NCBI GenBank assembly: GCA_964017125.1
Contig: OZ024914.1
Coordinates: forward strand, 27,385,073-27,449,072
Source of the DNA: Flabesymbios commensalis
Lineage: Eukaryota > Annelida > Polychaeta > Terebellida > Flabelligeridae
Length of the DNA stretch: 64,000 nt
Reading direction: 5' to 3'
Under the pieces are notes generated by a model. The model was not told where the DNA came from. It saw nothing but the letters and a program-made list of their open reading frames with translations, and searched no databases. Position 1 is the first letter of the stretch. The number at the start of each line of letters is the position of its first letter. A program made the position numbers and the translations under genes. Of this stretch, positions 12,489 through 24,800 are shown piece after piece.

Positions 12489-14060
12489 GTAAAAACTGCA
12501 AACGCGGACACGTTTGCCCTACCACCGATAGCAAATAACCTTTTATCGATGATTTTACATCAGAGATGTTCCAGCTAAAATGGCCAATGTTGCTAATATA
12601 ATTTTACCATCCATTCATAAAGTACATTTTTAGCACTGACTAGTACCAGAAATGATAAAGTATCTGAACGTCTCAGGAGAGGTCCAAGATTTTTAAACGT
12701 CAACTGATGAGTCTGCTTAAACTCAAGTTGTACTATAATACCAATGCTTTAGAAGTTGAAAAACAACATATTTCGCCATCTAGAGGGTGGTGAAGCCACA
12801 TGGTCGTTTTCAGATATTTCAACAATACCAGTATCTGAACTAAATCTTAGCTCTAAACAGCACAGAAAAAAACTGACTCTATAGTCATTAGCGTACACAT
12901 TAGATATGTTAAAAAGAGTGGATACACCTCAGAATCAAAAGGGACTCAATTGCTTCTGTATTACCAGAATGTTTGTTTTGTAATTAAACCAGCTAAGTTG
13001 ATTGAACAGGTTCTGATAATAACACAAGCAACGTTGAGCAGCTTTTAACCGCTTGGTGTATTTCACTTGAGCAGGTTCTGTTCTGGTCATTTGCTCTCCT
13101 GTGAGCTTTAAAACCTTCTAAAGTTGATTGAGCAGGTTCTGCTATCACGGGTAGCAATGCTGTTTCAACATTTAAAGCGATGGGGTAAAGTTAAACCATA
13201 CAAAATTCTGCAGAATGCCCCCAATATGTACCTACATTAGCAAGCTTAGGTAAAGAATGAGATCCTTAATAACATATATTGAATCATTTAACATAATTTT
13301 GTTGCGCTGTTTATTGTTACATATATATTCTGTTAGGCCGATGAAATTCGGGAGGTCAAAGTTAGGAATGTATGTGAAAACTTGGCTACCATCAAATCCT
13401 CATCAGCAGGTGATTTATTCAATTATCCACCTTGTTATCGCACTTTCAAACAGAAATAGCACATTTCCAATACGCCATTTTAAAAAGATCACATCAATCC
13501 TCTTTGAGTGTGCCACTTGCTGCTACACATTATGGATGGGCCATTGACAACGAGAGTGGATTAAAAAAACTCTGTGGTTTCTAGATTACATAATTCTACA
13601 GCATTTAGTCTGACGAAGATGATAATACAGCTGATGAAGGTAATCTACTCAATTAACTTGCTGATGACATAGTTTTCTCATATTACGTTTGTATAATCAA
13701 AGTAAATCAACATATATTTCAGATGCACATCTATTATTTGAATTTTGCCTGCATTATGTCTAGACAATATGGAAATATATAACGTGTATACACACTAATA
13801 CCATGTGGGGAAATATTAATTATATGGACATAATACCCTCTCCTTGATGGATATGCCCATTCCACTGTCAGTTTTTTTGTTTTTACAATAATTTTAATTT
13901 TTTCATATGCCACTAGGTTCACGTAGGCCTATACCTAATGGGTACAGATCGACGCTTAGTAAAGCTGGTAGAATGGTTTTAACATTTATTAGCACCAAAT
14001 TTGCATCTGTCCTGTTGATTTGTATCGATACACCCATGTTTGTTCCCTTCGGTCCCGGGT
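12489..14060. other. Central spacer of the foldback element
   Basis: No transposase motif is seen. A GCAGGTTCTG-like word recurs near 13007, 13073 and 13130. The stretch 13900-14060 matches, inverted, the sequence following the third arm at 63811-63935. It therefore belongs to the family, although the left arm lacks it. Confidence 0.5.
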
Positions 14061-15751
14061 TTCGGCGCATACCATTAAATGTTAACCTCACCTCGTTCTT
14101 CTAGTCACTTATAAAATATGATATATTTATCTTGTGTTTTTTTATTATAATCTGTAGGGATACTCGGATTGATGACAACATGCTCAATATGAAATGAAAT
14201 GAATAGGGTTTTAGGCCACCTTTGTGCACATAGGCTGATAAATGAGATGACACTGCCTTCCAGACACAGACTTCGAAATTCGAGCCCTGGCGTTCGGAGG
14301 CCGAGCACTTTACCTCTTGGTCACGGAGGCTCTCCACAATATTGAATCATTACAAGTGAGCAGGGAAGAAACATTTTGTTTCTTTAAATCTCGGAGGCCA
14401 GAGTAGGGTTCCGAGAACCCGCGATCTCAGACTTCCAGGCAGGCAGCTTTAACCACGGCGCACGCCGCCCGCCCATAATGCTCAATATACAACATATTAA
14501 ATATCAAGCATTGTTCCCTATATTAAAATGAAACTAAATAGCCTTAGCATTTAAAGTGTATTTATATAATATATAAATACACTTTAAATGCTAAAGATAT
14601 ATATATTATATAACTTTTGGTCTCCATAAAGAATTAAACATCACTATGCGGCCAACATAAAATATGTATGCTAATCATAATAAGAGCCAGATTATTTAGA
14701 GTATATTACAACAATAAAATTTTACCTTGTTCTTCCAGTCAGTTATTAAATATAATATATTTAACCTGTGCTTATTGTTATAATTTTTATGGATATCTGG
14801 ATAACGCCACATTGATCAACATACAAGTCTTAAGCATTGTGCGTTATTATGCATTATTTTAGATTTATTTAAAAAAACCTCAGCCTTGGCATTCAAAGTG
14901 TCATTATACATATTATTTGGTTTTCAATCAAACATATAAGCATATACATCAATATGGGACTAATAATAAATATTTATATTACATACAATATTAAATATCC
15001 ACAGTATATATACACTGTAAGCAAAAAATTGGTCTTAGCATTCAACGTGTCATTTTATATATTTTTTCTTCATAAACATGTAAACATAAACATCAATGTG
15101 AGATTCACATAAAATATTCATAATAAATATAATGATAAATATCCACAGCATGAGTTAACTTTTATATAATAGCCTATTGGAGGCAGATATATCAGCACAT
15201 TTGACTTTTACCGCAAATTAGAGTTAGCGATAATGACGCACGTATCGTAAATATGTATTTTTAAAAAAAAATTGGCCCTAGATTTTTTTACTTTTCAACT
15301 TCCGGTCTCATGGGGACATAATGGGGACACTTTTTGCGAATTAGCTTGCTTCTAAGTAGCACGCAACAAAAATAACAGATTTCTAAACTTGACACATATT
15401 TTATAATGTTTGTATTTTTTTGGCGCCGGTATTGATAAAAGGGTTGAAAAATATATTCAAAATAAAATCTGTGCAAAAATGTTTTTCAGTGACCTACATG
15501 TGTATATGGCCGAGGGCTATGAATAAAACAATAGTGAAAATAAGTAAAACTGTTACTATATTGAACAATTTTTCGAATTGCTGTCAATTTCATTTTGGAG
15601 TCTCTCTAAAAAATGGTAAAATAGGCCCTAGGACTTAAAGCGTCCTGTTTGGCGAAAAAGAACCAAAACTCGCTATGTCCCAATGGTCAAGCTAAATAAA
15701 AATCCAGTGAAAATTTCTTAGCTTTTGTGAGTACGAGGGCTAGATCTGGCT
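14061..15751 (-). repeat. Right (inverted) arm of the foldback element
   Basis: The reverse complement follows arm 1 from the outer AGATCTAGCCCTCG edge to ATGCGCCGAA, including the AT-rich subrepeats and the SINE. It also contains a segment around 15240-15420 (TGGGGACACTTTTTGCG) that is fuller than in arm 1 and is shared with the third copy. Confidence 0.8.
14191..14476 (-). mobile_element. Same SINE in the right arm, same target duplication
   Basis: Reverse-complement copy of the 12072-12359 SINE at the homologous position. On the plus strand it is flanked by CATGCTCAATAT (14179-14190) and AATGCTCAATAT (14477-14488), the complement of the left-arm duplication ATATTGAGCATT with one difference. 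It is a paralogous copy of one ancestral insertion, not a second insertion. Confidence 0.85.
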
Positions 15752-15881
15752 AGATCGAGTGTTATTGGAGTCGATCACATAGCTTGAGTGCTACTCATTG
15801 TCTTCCTCGGGTGCTGTCGGATCTCTTCTTGGGGCAGTGTCATCAACTTCCTCTGTTGTTGCCGCTAGGCCTACACCTATT

Positions 15882-16072
15882 CACCTTAAACCGCTAAGCG
15901 CGACTGTAGTCGCTTTAATCCGTTTTATGGGCCATTTAAACATCAAGATTTGTAAATTGCTTAGTCTTAAATTACAAATTAATCAACTTAAAGTTGTGGG
16001 TCAAGGTAGTGAGACACAACACCAAGTGTGTGAAAATTTAAATTATTTAATTCAGCGGTTTAAGGGTTAATA
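15882..16072. mobile_element. Small inverted-repeat element, about 190 bp
   Basis: CCTTAAACCGCTAAGC near 15882 is mirrored by CAGCGGTTTAAGGGTT at 16053-16068. The interior is AT-rich and non-coding. The outer word AAGGGTTAA resembles the AACCCTTA ends of repeats near 22172 and 62048, so a shared family is possible. Confidence 0.45.
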
Positions 16073-16298
16073 TGTTATTATTATTAGTCACAATGAACAA
16101 ATTTTCTACAATATTTGCTGTACAAAATAAATTTGTAGGCCTATTATTATTCGTTATATATTGGTCAATTTTTTTTAGAATTTTTTTTTGCTTTTTATTT
16201 TAATGGCACATATAGTCTAAGTCTATATAGACATCTACACCACGTTCAAGGTAGAGATTTCCCTTTGAAAATACATTGATAAATGCGGATACAACAGG

Positions 16299-16440
16299 TG
16301 TGGCGAGGTTACTTAGCCCCATGTGTCGAGGTTACCAAAGCTGTGGCGAGGCTACTCAGCATTCTGTGGCGAGGTTACCAAATCTGTGGCGAGTTTACCT
16401 GTGGCGAGGTTACCTTGTGGCGAGGTTACAGTCAGGTTAC
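16299..16440 (+). repeat. Minisatellite of seven GTGGCGAGGTTAC units
   Basis: Seven copies of the 13-mer GTGGCGAGGTTAC, three of them with one change, start at 16300, 16323, 16343, 16366, 16386, 16401 and 16417. The spacing is uneven (15-23 bp), so the 13-mer is conserved while the linkers vary. It is non-coding. Confidence 0.8.
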
Positions 16441-17080
16441 AGGTGACAGTCCAATATTTCGTTAAAATCAGCAACATTTCAACTACATTTTGGTTTCAGT
16501 AGCTCGTTTTCTGCCATATTTCATTTAAATTGTATTGGTAAGCATATAGACCTATGTTTTGGATCATGGGGTGCCGAACCTCGACTCTGTTCTAACAACG
16601 CTGAATACTAATACTGAAACTAAAACAGCGATACACAGCTCACAATTTGACAGTGTGCGCCGTAATGGGCATTTATTGGCGGCACTATCATGTCAAAGAT
16701 GAGACATACGGGAATTTCGTCTCTATATCTAGCCTAACTGGTAAATGCACAGCACAAAAATTAAAAAAAACTTTTGCAGTTCTATTCTATGGACATGTTT
16801 ACATTATATGGTCATATTAAAAAGCCAAAATAGAATCACTGATTTTTTTTATGATTTTAGCCTGAGCCAGTCCCTTTAATTCAGCAGGCAGGGCCTAATC
16901 TTCAAAAATCCTATGGCCCACTAAAATTAACTTGTTGCGTCAAAAACAAAGATAGTGCTCAAAGTGTGGCGCAGCGATAGAATGATGTTGGGCCAGTTTT
17001 ATTTTTTGTGGAAATCCCACAATCAGGCCTACTCTTTATAAGTCAGACACTGGGTAATCTTTACATCGGGCGCCAGAAAC
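16441..17080. other. Intergenic, nothing recognised
   Basis: AT-rich single-copy-looking DNA with no gene or repeat signature that I can support. Confidence 0.35.
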
Positions 17081-17165
17081 ACCAGATAACACGATACATT
17101 GGCCCAATGCTGATGTAATGCTGGGCCACTGTCTGCGACGCTTGGCTAATATTATTCCAATCAAA
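17081..17165. mobile_element. Partial hairpin MITE, CCCAGCAAACAC family
   Basis: It contains ACATTGGCCCAATGCTGA and a CTGTCTGCGACGCTTGGC centre typical of this family. The ends are eroded. Confidence 0.5.
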
Positions 17166-17722
17166 ACCCTTTACGGTCTAATCACTATATTTAATTATGA
17201 ACATATATTTTATCTGAACACTTCTTAAAGACGAAAGTAGGCCTACGTACCTAGGGACCCCAAACGTTATATTGGACATATTCACAAGGACTGGTGTACA
17301 GAAATGTCAACCGTTTCTCACACACAGCACCCCTATCTCCCCTAAATAGGACACAAACTCAGGCAAAATAAACTTAATAAATAAAAATGTATAGTTCACC
17401 ATACTTTGACCCCTTTTTATGTCAGAGGGTCGTAATGAAAGGGTTAACTTACCACATGATCGGGCATTGCAATAAATTACATTATTCTGTCATTTTTCAC
17501 ACCAGAAGTGTATAAATTATATCAATGTGCAATGCCTTTTACCGCCGAGTCCAAAAATCTAATTTTAATAATACAAAATTTGCAATTTTTGGAGATAAAT
17601 ATCTTAGCCAAGACCTAATTGTTATATTGCGTAACATAACATGGTTGTGTCAAGTGAGGCAGAGAGGGGTGGTGAAGGTGGCTAGCCCTCCCGCGACAGA
17701 CTGCTGGAATTCATGAACACCT

Positions 17723-17833
17723 ACCCAGCTATCACGAGGCATTGACCCAATGTTGTTCTAATGTTGTGCCGACGTCGAAGACGGCGGGCCAGCATTAGAA
17801 CAACATTGGGTCAATGCCTCGTGTCTGCTGGGT
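17723..17833. mobile_element. Hairpin MITE, complete copy
   Basis: ACCCAGC...ACGAGGCATTGACCCAATG at the left mirrors CATTGGGTCAATGCCTCG...GCTGGGT at the right. The centre is GTCGAAGACGGCGGGCC. Nearly perfect arms make this one of the best preserved copies in the window. Confidence 0.85.
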
Positions 17834-17861
17834 TGCGGTCACAGCTGATCAGCAAACTCGA

Positions 17862-18165
17862 GTCATTGACACAATGTTAGCCTGATAGTGGCCCACAGCT
17901 TACAACACTGGGCCGACATTAGCCCAGCATTGGCATACCACTATATAGGCCTTAACAAGATAAACATTCACCCAATGCTAGCTTACTGCTGGCCCATCGT
18001 CTACGACCATGGCTCAGCTGTAAAACAGCATTGGCTAAAGGTCTCATTTTTGCAGGGAACACCAGCAACTCAATACCCTGACTCAATGTTGGTTCAATGT
18101 TGGAAGAGTGTCATAGATGATGGCACAACATTGAACCAACATTGGGTCAGTACAAGCCAAAAGGA
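17862..18165. mobile_element. Three adjacent diverged hairpin MITE copies
   Basis: Family words recur three times in 300 bp: 17862-17935 (ACAATGTTAGCC to AGCATTGGC), 17958-18060 (CACCCAATGCTAGC to CAGCATTGGC, ending near TGCAGGGA) and 18058-18165 (CTCAATGTTGGTTCAATG to CATTGAACCAACATTGGGT). The boundaries are approximate because the CCCAGCA ends are mostly lost. Confidence 0.6.
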
Positions 18166-18424
18166 GGCAGTGACATCAGCGGAAAGGAAGTATATACTTG
18201 ATTTACAAGTGAACAAATACGGCCTTTTGGCAGCGCTATGGCAGGAAGACACGGGACGCCAGTTAAAAAGCAGTAAATGCCTAGTATACCAGGGAGCAGA
18301 TATTGCCTTCTGACATTGCACAGACAGAACAGATAGTAACAGAAGTTGACCACAGACGTTTGTGTGGAAAACCAGCTTAAAAACACACGACAAACTTTAA
18401 ACATTTACAAAATGGAAACTGGCA

Positions 18425-18730
18425 ATATCACTAAAAAAAAATATTTCGCGATTTTCAAGCATATATTTTATTTCGCGTACTTAGTACTGTTCAGAAATGG
18501 ATTCAGCGCATGCAACAATCGTTTGAAAAGCGTTTTTAACTTGAAATATATAGGAAATTAAACTTTCTCACGATTCTAAATGGTAAAATCACTAACATTT
18601 TTATTTCGCGATTGTCAACAGTAGGCCTACCATTATTTTCGCGCTTGGCACTGTCGAGAAATGGAATCAGCTCATGCAAAAATGGTTATAAACGCTCTCA
18701 AAACGTTTTTAACAAGAAATGTCGACAGCT
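18425..18730. repeat. Two tandem units of the CGCGATTTTCAAGCA repeat
   Basis: TTTCGCGATTTTCAAGCA (18445) and TTTCGCGATTGTCAACAG (18604) each lead into an ATGGATTCAGCGCATGCAA-type word (18497 and 18660) and an AACGTTTTTAAC-type word. This gives two units of roughly 160 bp related to 7863-8110. Confidence 0.6.
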
Positions 18731-18774
18731 TCACTATTTGAATTTGGGCTAAGTTTATGTCTGTCATGACAAAA

Positions 18775-18910
18775 ACCAAAGTCTAAAGTCCAAAATCCCG
18801 AGTTTGAAACCGAAGTCTGTCAGTTGTCTAAGTCTGAAATAGAAGTACAGAGTCAAACGCACAAAATTCGAAAGTCTGAAGTCGAAAGTCCATCTGAAGT
18901 CCGTTCAAAG
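18775..18910 (+). repeat. Degenerate AGTCTGAAGTC short tandem repeat
   Basis: Many variants of AAGTCTGAAGTC or AAAGTCCAAA follow each other with irregular spacing. It is an old, decayed minisatellite and non-coding. Confidence 0.6.
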
Positions 18911-19367
18911 TTTTTTGCAATTATTATAACTTCGTCATACAATACCTGTATTATATATTGTGTGTTTGTAGATCAATTATGACAATAGCAGGCCTATTGT
19001 ACCGATAAGCCTGCATTTTCCTATAATTATTTCAGGCCTAGTCAAATTTTTATTTCTCCGTTTTTTAATCGAGGTCTACTATATTACAATCTTATCCGAA
19101 GATCATATCAAAATATATAAATAGGTGAAATAATATTTCAGAACGAGATTATATAGACTAACATTCAATTAACCAACAATATAAAATGCAAAACACACAT
19201 GTATGTCTACATGTATTTAATATACAAACGATTAGGCCTACCTCTAATACAATTTATATTATTTATAATTATATTGATCAGAATTTAATTGGACAGCCCC
19301 TCCCCTCATTCAGCAAAATTTTGTCCCCGACACCTCCCATGATAACCGGAGCCTCTGGCTATGTACC
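18911..19367. other. Intergenic, nothing recognised
   Basis: AT-rich sequence without gene signature. TAGGCCTA octamers occur at 19024-19050 and 19231-19240. Confidence 0.35.
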
Positions 19368-19486
19368 CAACAAACACGATGAAAATTGTTATAGCTGTTA
19401 GTTTCTCAATGATGGGTCAACGACCGCGACGCTGACCTAACATTGAAACAGCATTGGTTGTATGTCTTCTTTAAGTGTTTGCTTGG
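19368..19486. mobile_element. Diverged hairpin MITE copy
   Basis: CCCAACAAACACGATG at the left and GTGTTTGCTTGG at the right are recognisable family ends. The centre GGTCAACGACCGCGACGC is retained. The arms are unequal. Confidence 0.55.
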
Positions 19487-19674
19487 CCCTAGCAAAAAAG
19501 GATACCCCCATGAACTGCTTGTCGCACTTTTCACATAGACAGAGAATGGAGGCAGAATATTATAAAGACATAATAACATGACTATCTGTATAGATACAGA
19601 TCTCGGTATACAGATAGGCTACATGATGATGTACTACCTTGAGTTTTCTGGGCAGGTGGGAAGACTGCATCCCT

Positions 19675-19788
19675 CCCAGCAAACACGAGGCATTCACCCA
19701 ATACTGATTTAATGTAATTGTTGGGCCAACGACGGCGACGTTGGCCAACATTGAAACAGCATTGGTTGAATGCCTTGTGTTTGCTGGG
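19675..19788. mobile_element. Hairpin MITE, complete copy
   Basis: CCCAGCAAACACGAGGCATT at 19675 mirrors AATGCCTTGTGTTTGCTGGG ending at 19788. The centre is GGGCCAACGACGGCGACGTTGG. Both ends are intact, so this copy defines the family termini best. Confidence 0.85.
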
Positions 19789-21657
19789 CGGTGTCACTGC
19801 GTTAAGGCTTAATGCACGTGCCGTGCATACAAGCACTCTGCTTGTTGGTGTATAATGCCAGCTACAGCTAATGTCCCACAGCCGGGACACGCGTGACGTC
19901 ACTGAACTGACCGAATTAATCAACTGGACAGAGGAGGATTTGTTGACCCAGTGAACTGTATATATACATGCTGTTCACTGGGTTGACCATCTTACACTGT
20001 TTACTGGGCCACGCGTCATCTCTAAAGGCTGACATGGTATCACAGAAACACAGATATTTAACGGTGTTTATCTGAGCATTTAAATAGAAATCTCAAAATT
20101 GGAGCTTGTAGTGCAATGAAGAAAGCTGTTTTTAACAGACACATGAAGTTAGATATGTTTATCAGCTCAATGAATTAAACGTCATTGTCGTGGAATAAAT
20201 CGACACTAAAATACGTTAAGCCCAACAGTCATATAACAACAAAAAAGCATTATTTTTTAGAATATTTTTATTTAAAAAAACATACTATTATGTACAGTTT
20301 ATGATAAATTACATATATATATATATATATATGAGTATGATGGTAATTTTCTGGCTCTTATCATGTATTATATAGTCGAGTGATGCTGTTAATAGGATAC
20401 ACTAAAATAATCACCAGATGAATGTACCGATTCCAATGGATTTTGCGACCATTTATGAGCGAAGCTCAGGACAAGGCTCTTGAAACTAAAATTTTGGATG
20501 GGACAAATGCTTTGATCAATGGTTCGAACCGTTGTAACAACAATCTATAATCAAGCATTTAGGAAAGATAAAACAAATCGATTGATGGATAATTAAAGTA
20601 TTTTCAAAACGATGCATATCCTAACAGTTTAAGGGCTGATCTTATTAAGATCGAAATATTATGCCTGTGCTCCGAGTGTTTTGCATAAATATTGAGAAAT
20701 TCTCTTGTTTAATTCCATAACTAGAAATTGGTGTTGTCAAAAAATGAAGTGTTCAAAATACAGTTTCCTTGTTGATAAATTTGGCCACATATGTTATAAA
20801 TAAACCTATGTCATCTTTACCTGAAACAATACAAACCAGACCGCAGCTCCAAACAACTCTGCTTGAATCACTGAAATCAGACTGCCAGCTCAGTGCAATG
20901 CCGACGGATAATATTTAAAAATAATGACAGATAATATAATTAATTCCAGCACTATAGCTCACTTTAATTGTTTTAGCCCAGTTTTAGTCAGATTAAAGTG
21001 CAATGCTGATTTCTAATTCCTTATTAAATATTAACTTCAAATATTAAGCACAATCAGCTCAAAAGTACAATGCTGATTTACAATCATAATTATCAGCAGG
21101 GTTTATTCCAAGAATTTTTGCGTGGGGGGGGGTGGGAATTCCGAGGCACGCTCGAGTCCACGCCCGCTTCACCTCCCATCACACTGATGGAAGGGGGTTT
21201 AACCCCGTCTTGCCAGAAAAAATTAAATGAGACTTTCCAAAGTCAATTCTAAGACTATATTAACCCAGTATTTACATTAATGGCACATTTGCACAGTTTA
21301 CAAATTTTGGTTCAGATTTGTGGGGGGGGGGGGGGGGGTGTCCGGCTTGCCCCTTTAGTGAGACCCAATCGAGAATAATAAGTGTCAAATACTTTGAAAT
21401 TAGCCCAATTCAGCAATTTTAATATTGTCTTTTATCAAACTGATTATGTTAATACCATAAAGTGAACAATATTTAAGGTGATCCAACAAAAGCTGAATTT
21501 AAATATTTCATTTTGTAACCAAAAATGTATTGTCATTACAGCATCACACAGTATTAGTTTGTTCTATTAATATAATAGAGTCACGCATTTCTTAATGTGT
21601 AATATTGACACTTTTTTCTATTGGATTATATTATTGCTTAGAAGACAATTTGTTGCT
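19789..21657. other. Intergenic; short hairpin, AT and G runs
   Basis: No gene is recognised. CCCAGTGAAC (19948) pairs with GTTCACTGGG (ending about 19981) around a TATATATA loop. An (AT)n run lies near 20310-20330. G runs occur at about 21125 and 21321-21338. Downstream of the SNF stop codon at 21658 no canonical AATAAA is seen on the minus strand in the first 150 bp. Confidence 0.45.
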
Positions 21658-21817
21658 TCATTTTTTAGCAAATGAAATTTTCATAGCATTAGTTGGTGTT
21701 ATCTTAAATCCTTGTAATGCGTCTTTTGCTGCTCCTGCTTGTACTTCAGTCTCAAACTCCACGAACGCAATGTCATGTCTACCAGGAACTAATCGCACTT
21801 CTTTGAAGCCAGGGAAC
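21658..21817 (-). CDS. SNF: SNF exon 6 (end of RRM2, residues 194-246, stop)
   Basis: The acceptor is GGTTTCAG. It encodes [21 protein letters not shown] and ends AMKISFAKK with TGA at 21660-21658. It is nearly identical to the human and fly proteins, so it is under strong constraint. Confidence 0.96.
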
Positions 21818-24800
21818 CTGAAACCAGATACATCATGAATAACTTGATAACAATACAAAAAAAACACGATCTACAATAAAATAAAATTATGGTCCTTTGT
21901 TATGTAATGACATAAATTCAATTATAAACCAAACTAAAAAACATTTTGAAACAGCAATGTCGATCACAAAATCCACAGCTTATAAAGGAAGTCACATAAA
22001 TAAAAAAGTCACTCTATACACATTTTCAAGACAAGGACTGAACATTTTTTTTGTATACGTATGCGGCGAAAATCAAATGTATTAAAAAATCACATTGTAC
22101 ATATTCATATTGTTCGGAATATCATTTGATGGACAAGAGGTTAATAGCAAGAGAAGATTTAGCCAGCAATTAACCCTTACACTGCTACAGTCGCCCATAG
22201 CCAAGCGCAGCCTGCTGTGGGCGACTATAGTCGCCAAGTTAATTCTTAATTGATTATTTTTTTTTTATTTTTTTTTTTTTTTCACTTTTGTTATGTGGTG
22301 TCTTTCTGTGATGTTTTTTTGAAACGTGCCAAATATTACTTATTGGGAAACCAGACATGCTGCAAATTAATGGTTAAATAAGAGATCTAATAAAGAACAT
22401 TCAGGTTTATTATAAACAAGGCCCGTCGGCGACGGAACTAGGCCCCAGCCTCTAATCATCGTGTAAAAGTGCAAATCATTTGAAACAAGAGCACACTCGA
22501 CAACAGCCCGCTGCCATTATTGAAATTCCCGAGAACTGGTGATTAGCAGCATGCAGTACAAATTTGAGCAGGATGCAAGAAAAACTTTTGAAGGTATCGG
22601 GCCCACATTAAAAAAGAAAGGATGGGCTAAAAATGACCGTAAGTTTGCCATATAAAATGTAATTTTGTTGAAACTCTTCAGGGCATAACCCTCTCAGAAA
22701 CCTTACATTTTGTTCAATAGTAATGGTCTAGCTATCGGGTACGGTTTTCCAGATATTACGCATATTAAAGTCAACAATGATCACAAGTCCGCCATTTTAA
22801 ATTTTATCAAGGTGAAATTTTTCAGGGCATATTCCCTGCTGAAACCGCACATTTTATTCTATGGTAATGGGCTAACTACTTTTCTAGATATTACACATTT
22901 TGAAATGGATAATTGCTGCATGTCGGCCATTTTTAATTCAATAGAGTTGAAATTTTAAAAGACCTATCACCCCCCTGAAAGCATACCTTTTGTTCAATAG
23001 TAATGGTCTAGCAATCTGGCACGATTTTCCAGTTAATTAACATAATTATTTAAGTCATTAAAAGCCGCCATGACCTGGTATCCGTCCGAATCTTGCCAAT
23101 TTTGAAATCATTCAAGCTATTAGTGAAATGGATAGGTATATGGTATAAATTTTGGAGCGACACATAAAAAAATGTTTAGTGAATCGCGTTAACGAGAAAA
23201 TTTGTCAATCAGAAGTGGCCGCAGGTCGACCATGTTGAATTTGATCAAGTTGAATTTTTTTATGGTATATCCCTACTATTTTGGCTGCCATGACCTATTT
23301 TCTGTCTAATTTTCTGCCCAATTTCGAACCCATCTGAGATATTTGTGAAATGGATATATGGTATAAATTTTGGAGTGATACATTAAAAAATGTTTGAGTG
23401 AATTGTGTTAATGAGAAAATGTGTAGATCGGAAGTGGCCGCAGGTCGGTCATTTTGATCAAGTTTAAATACCTGCAACTGCACATTTTGTTCGATAGTAA
23501 TGGTCCAGCTATCTGGTCTGGTTTTCCAGATAATACGCATATTACAAAAATAAGGGCTGATAATCAGACGCTATGACCTACTTTCTGTTCGAATCTTGCC
23601 CAATTTCGAACTCATCCAAGCTATTAGTAAAATGGATATATGGTTTAAATTTTGGAGCGAAGAAAAATGTTGAGTGAATTGTGTTAATGAGAAATTTGTC
23701 GATCGGAAAAAAGTCAAGGTCATAGGGGTCACAGAAAGGTCAAATGTGAAATTAGTCAAGCTTTAGTCATGATGAACCTGTATGTAAAGTTTAATGTGCA
23801 TTCCAGTTACGCTAAACAAGTTATAGTGCTAATAGTGGCGGACAGCGAATGGACGGACCGACGGGCATGGTGACGACAATAGCCATCCCCCAAAATTTTG
23901 GCTGAGGCCTAAAAATTAAAATGTTACAAAATCATACAGAATAGCAACAGTAAAAAAAAAATAGAAAGTAGCTCTCACTGATTGAAAAGCATGGATAACA
24001 TCATCTCATTTGTTTCCTCTGGTAGATTTGTCAAAAACAGGATGTAGTGAGGAGGTTGTTCTGGGATTGCCGCAGGAGCAGTTGGTGCGGAGGTTGCAGC
24101 AGCTGGAGCTAAAAGATAAAATAGTAGGGATGGATATTTTGTAACTTAAACAATTTCTGTGTGATTCAGCAAACCGGCAAAATATCTTTCAATAAATAGC
24201 CCGTCGCCGCTATTGAACTTGAGGATGTAAAAAAAAAATTCCAGCCATTCTTCAACTGTCCGAGAATTGGTTATTAGACAACATGCAGAGAAAATTTGTG
24301 CATGATACATAAAAAACTTTTAAAGTTATCGCATCCACAATGATGTGAAATGTGAGAAATCTGTCATTTATGCAATAAACCAGCCATTTTAAATTTTTAG
24401 TCAGCATTTTTTTAACCTGTCCAAGAACTGGTTATGATCATTTGAGCAGGATACATGGAGAACTTTCGAACTTATCGAGCCCACAAGGAAATGTTGTTAA
24501 CGCCGACTGGAAGCTAAACTTCAATTGCAATAGCCCCCCCCCCTTTTAATTAAATGGCGGGCTAAATTGTCTGGAAGAAATACATTTAGTTCTTTATAAA
24601 AAGTTTTTGGAGCTGTGGTTACTCATTAAATCCATCCAGCTAGCAAGTGCTGTACATGAACAGATGTCATTTCTTAAACATCAAAGTAGTTTAATGCTGT
24701 CAGGTCTCTTTTAACCTTTGAACACATCTACAGCATTGACAAAAAAAATTAAAACCAGAACAGTGCTTAGCTCTGCAGATACCATAACAAGACGTGGGTA

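Larger units (their letters stand above)
10827..15751. mobile_element. Foldback element with two long inverted arms
   Basis: Arm 1 (10827-12488) and arm 2 (14061-15751, inverted) match along their whole length, starting at the outer edge with the word AGATCTAGCCCTCGTACTCA. The 1.57-kb centre has no recognisable transposase. Each arm holds several diverged AT-rich subrepeats ending in words like CACTTTGAATGCTAAGGC, plus an identically placed SINE. A third arm copy is at 62153-64000. Long arms built of subrepeats, with little coding content, resemble foldback/TU-type elements known from sea urchins. That family link is by structure only. The right outer end lacks the TAGGCCGGG seen at the other two outer ends. 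Confidence 0.8.

Noticed and set aside
13257-13547. 96-codon open frame as transposase of the foldback element
   Set aside because: No DDE-like or DNA-binding motif; too short.
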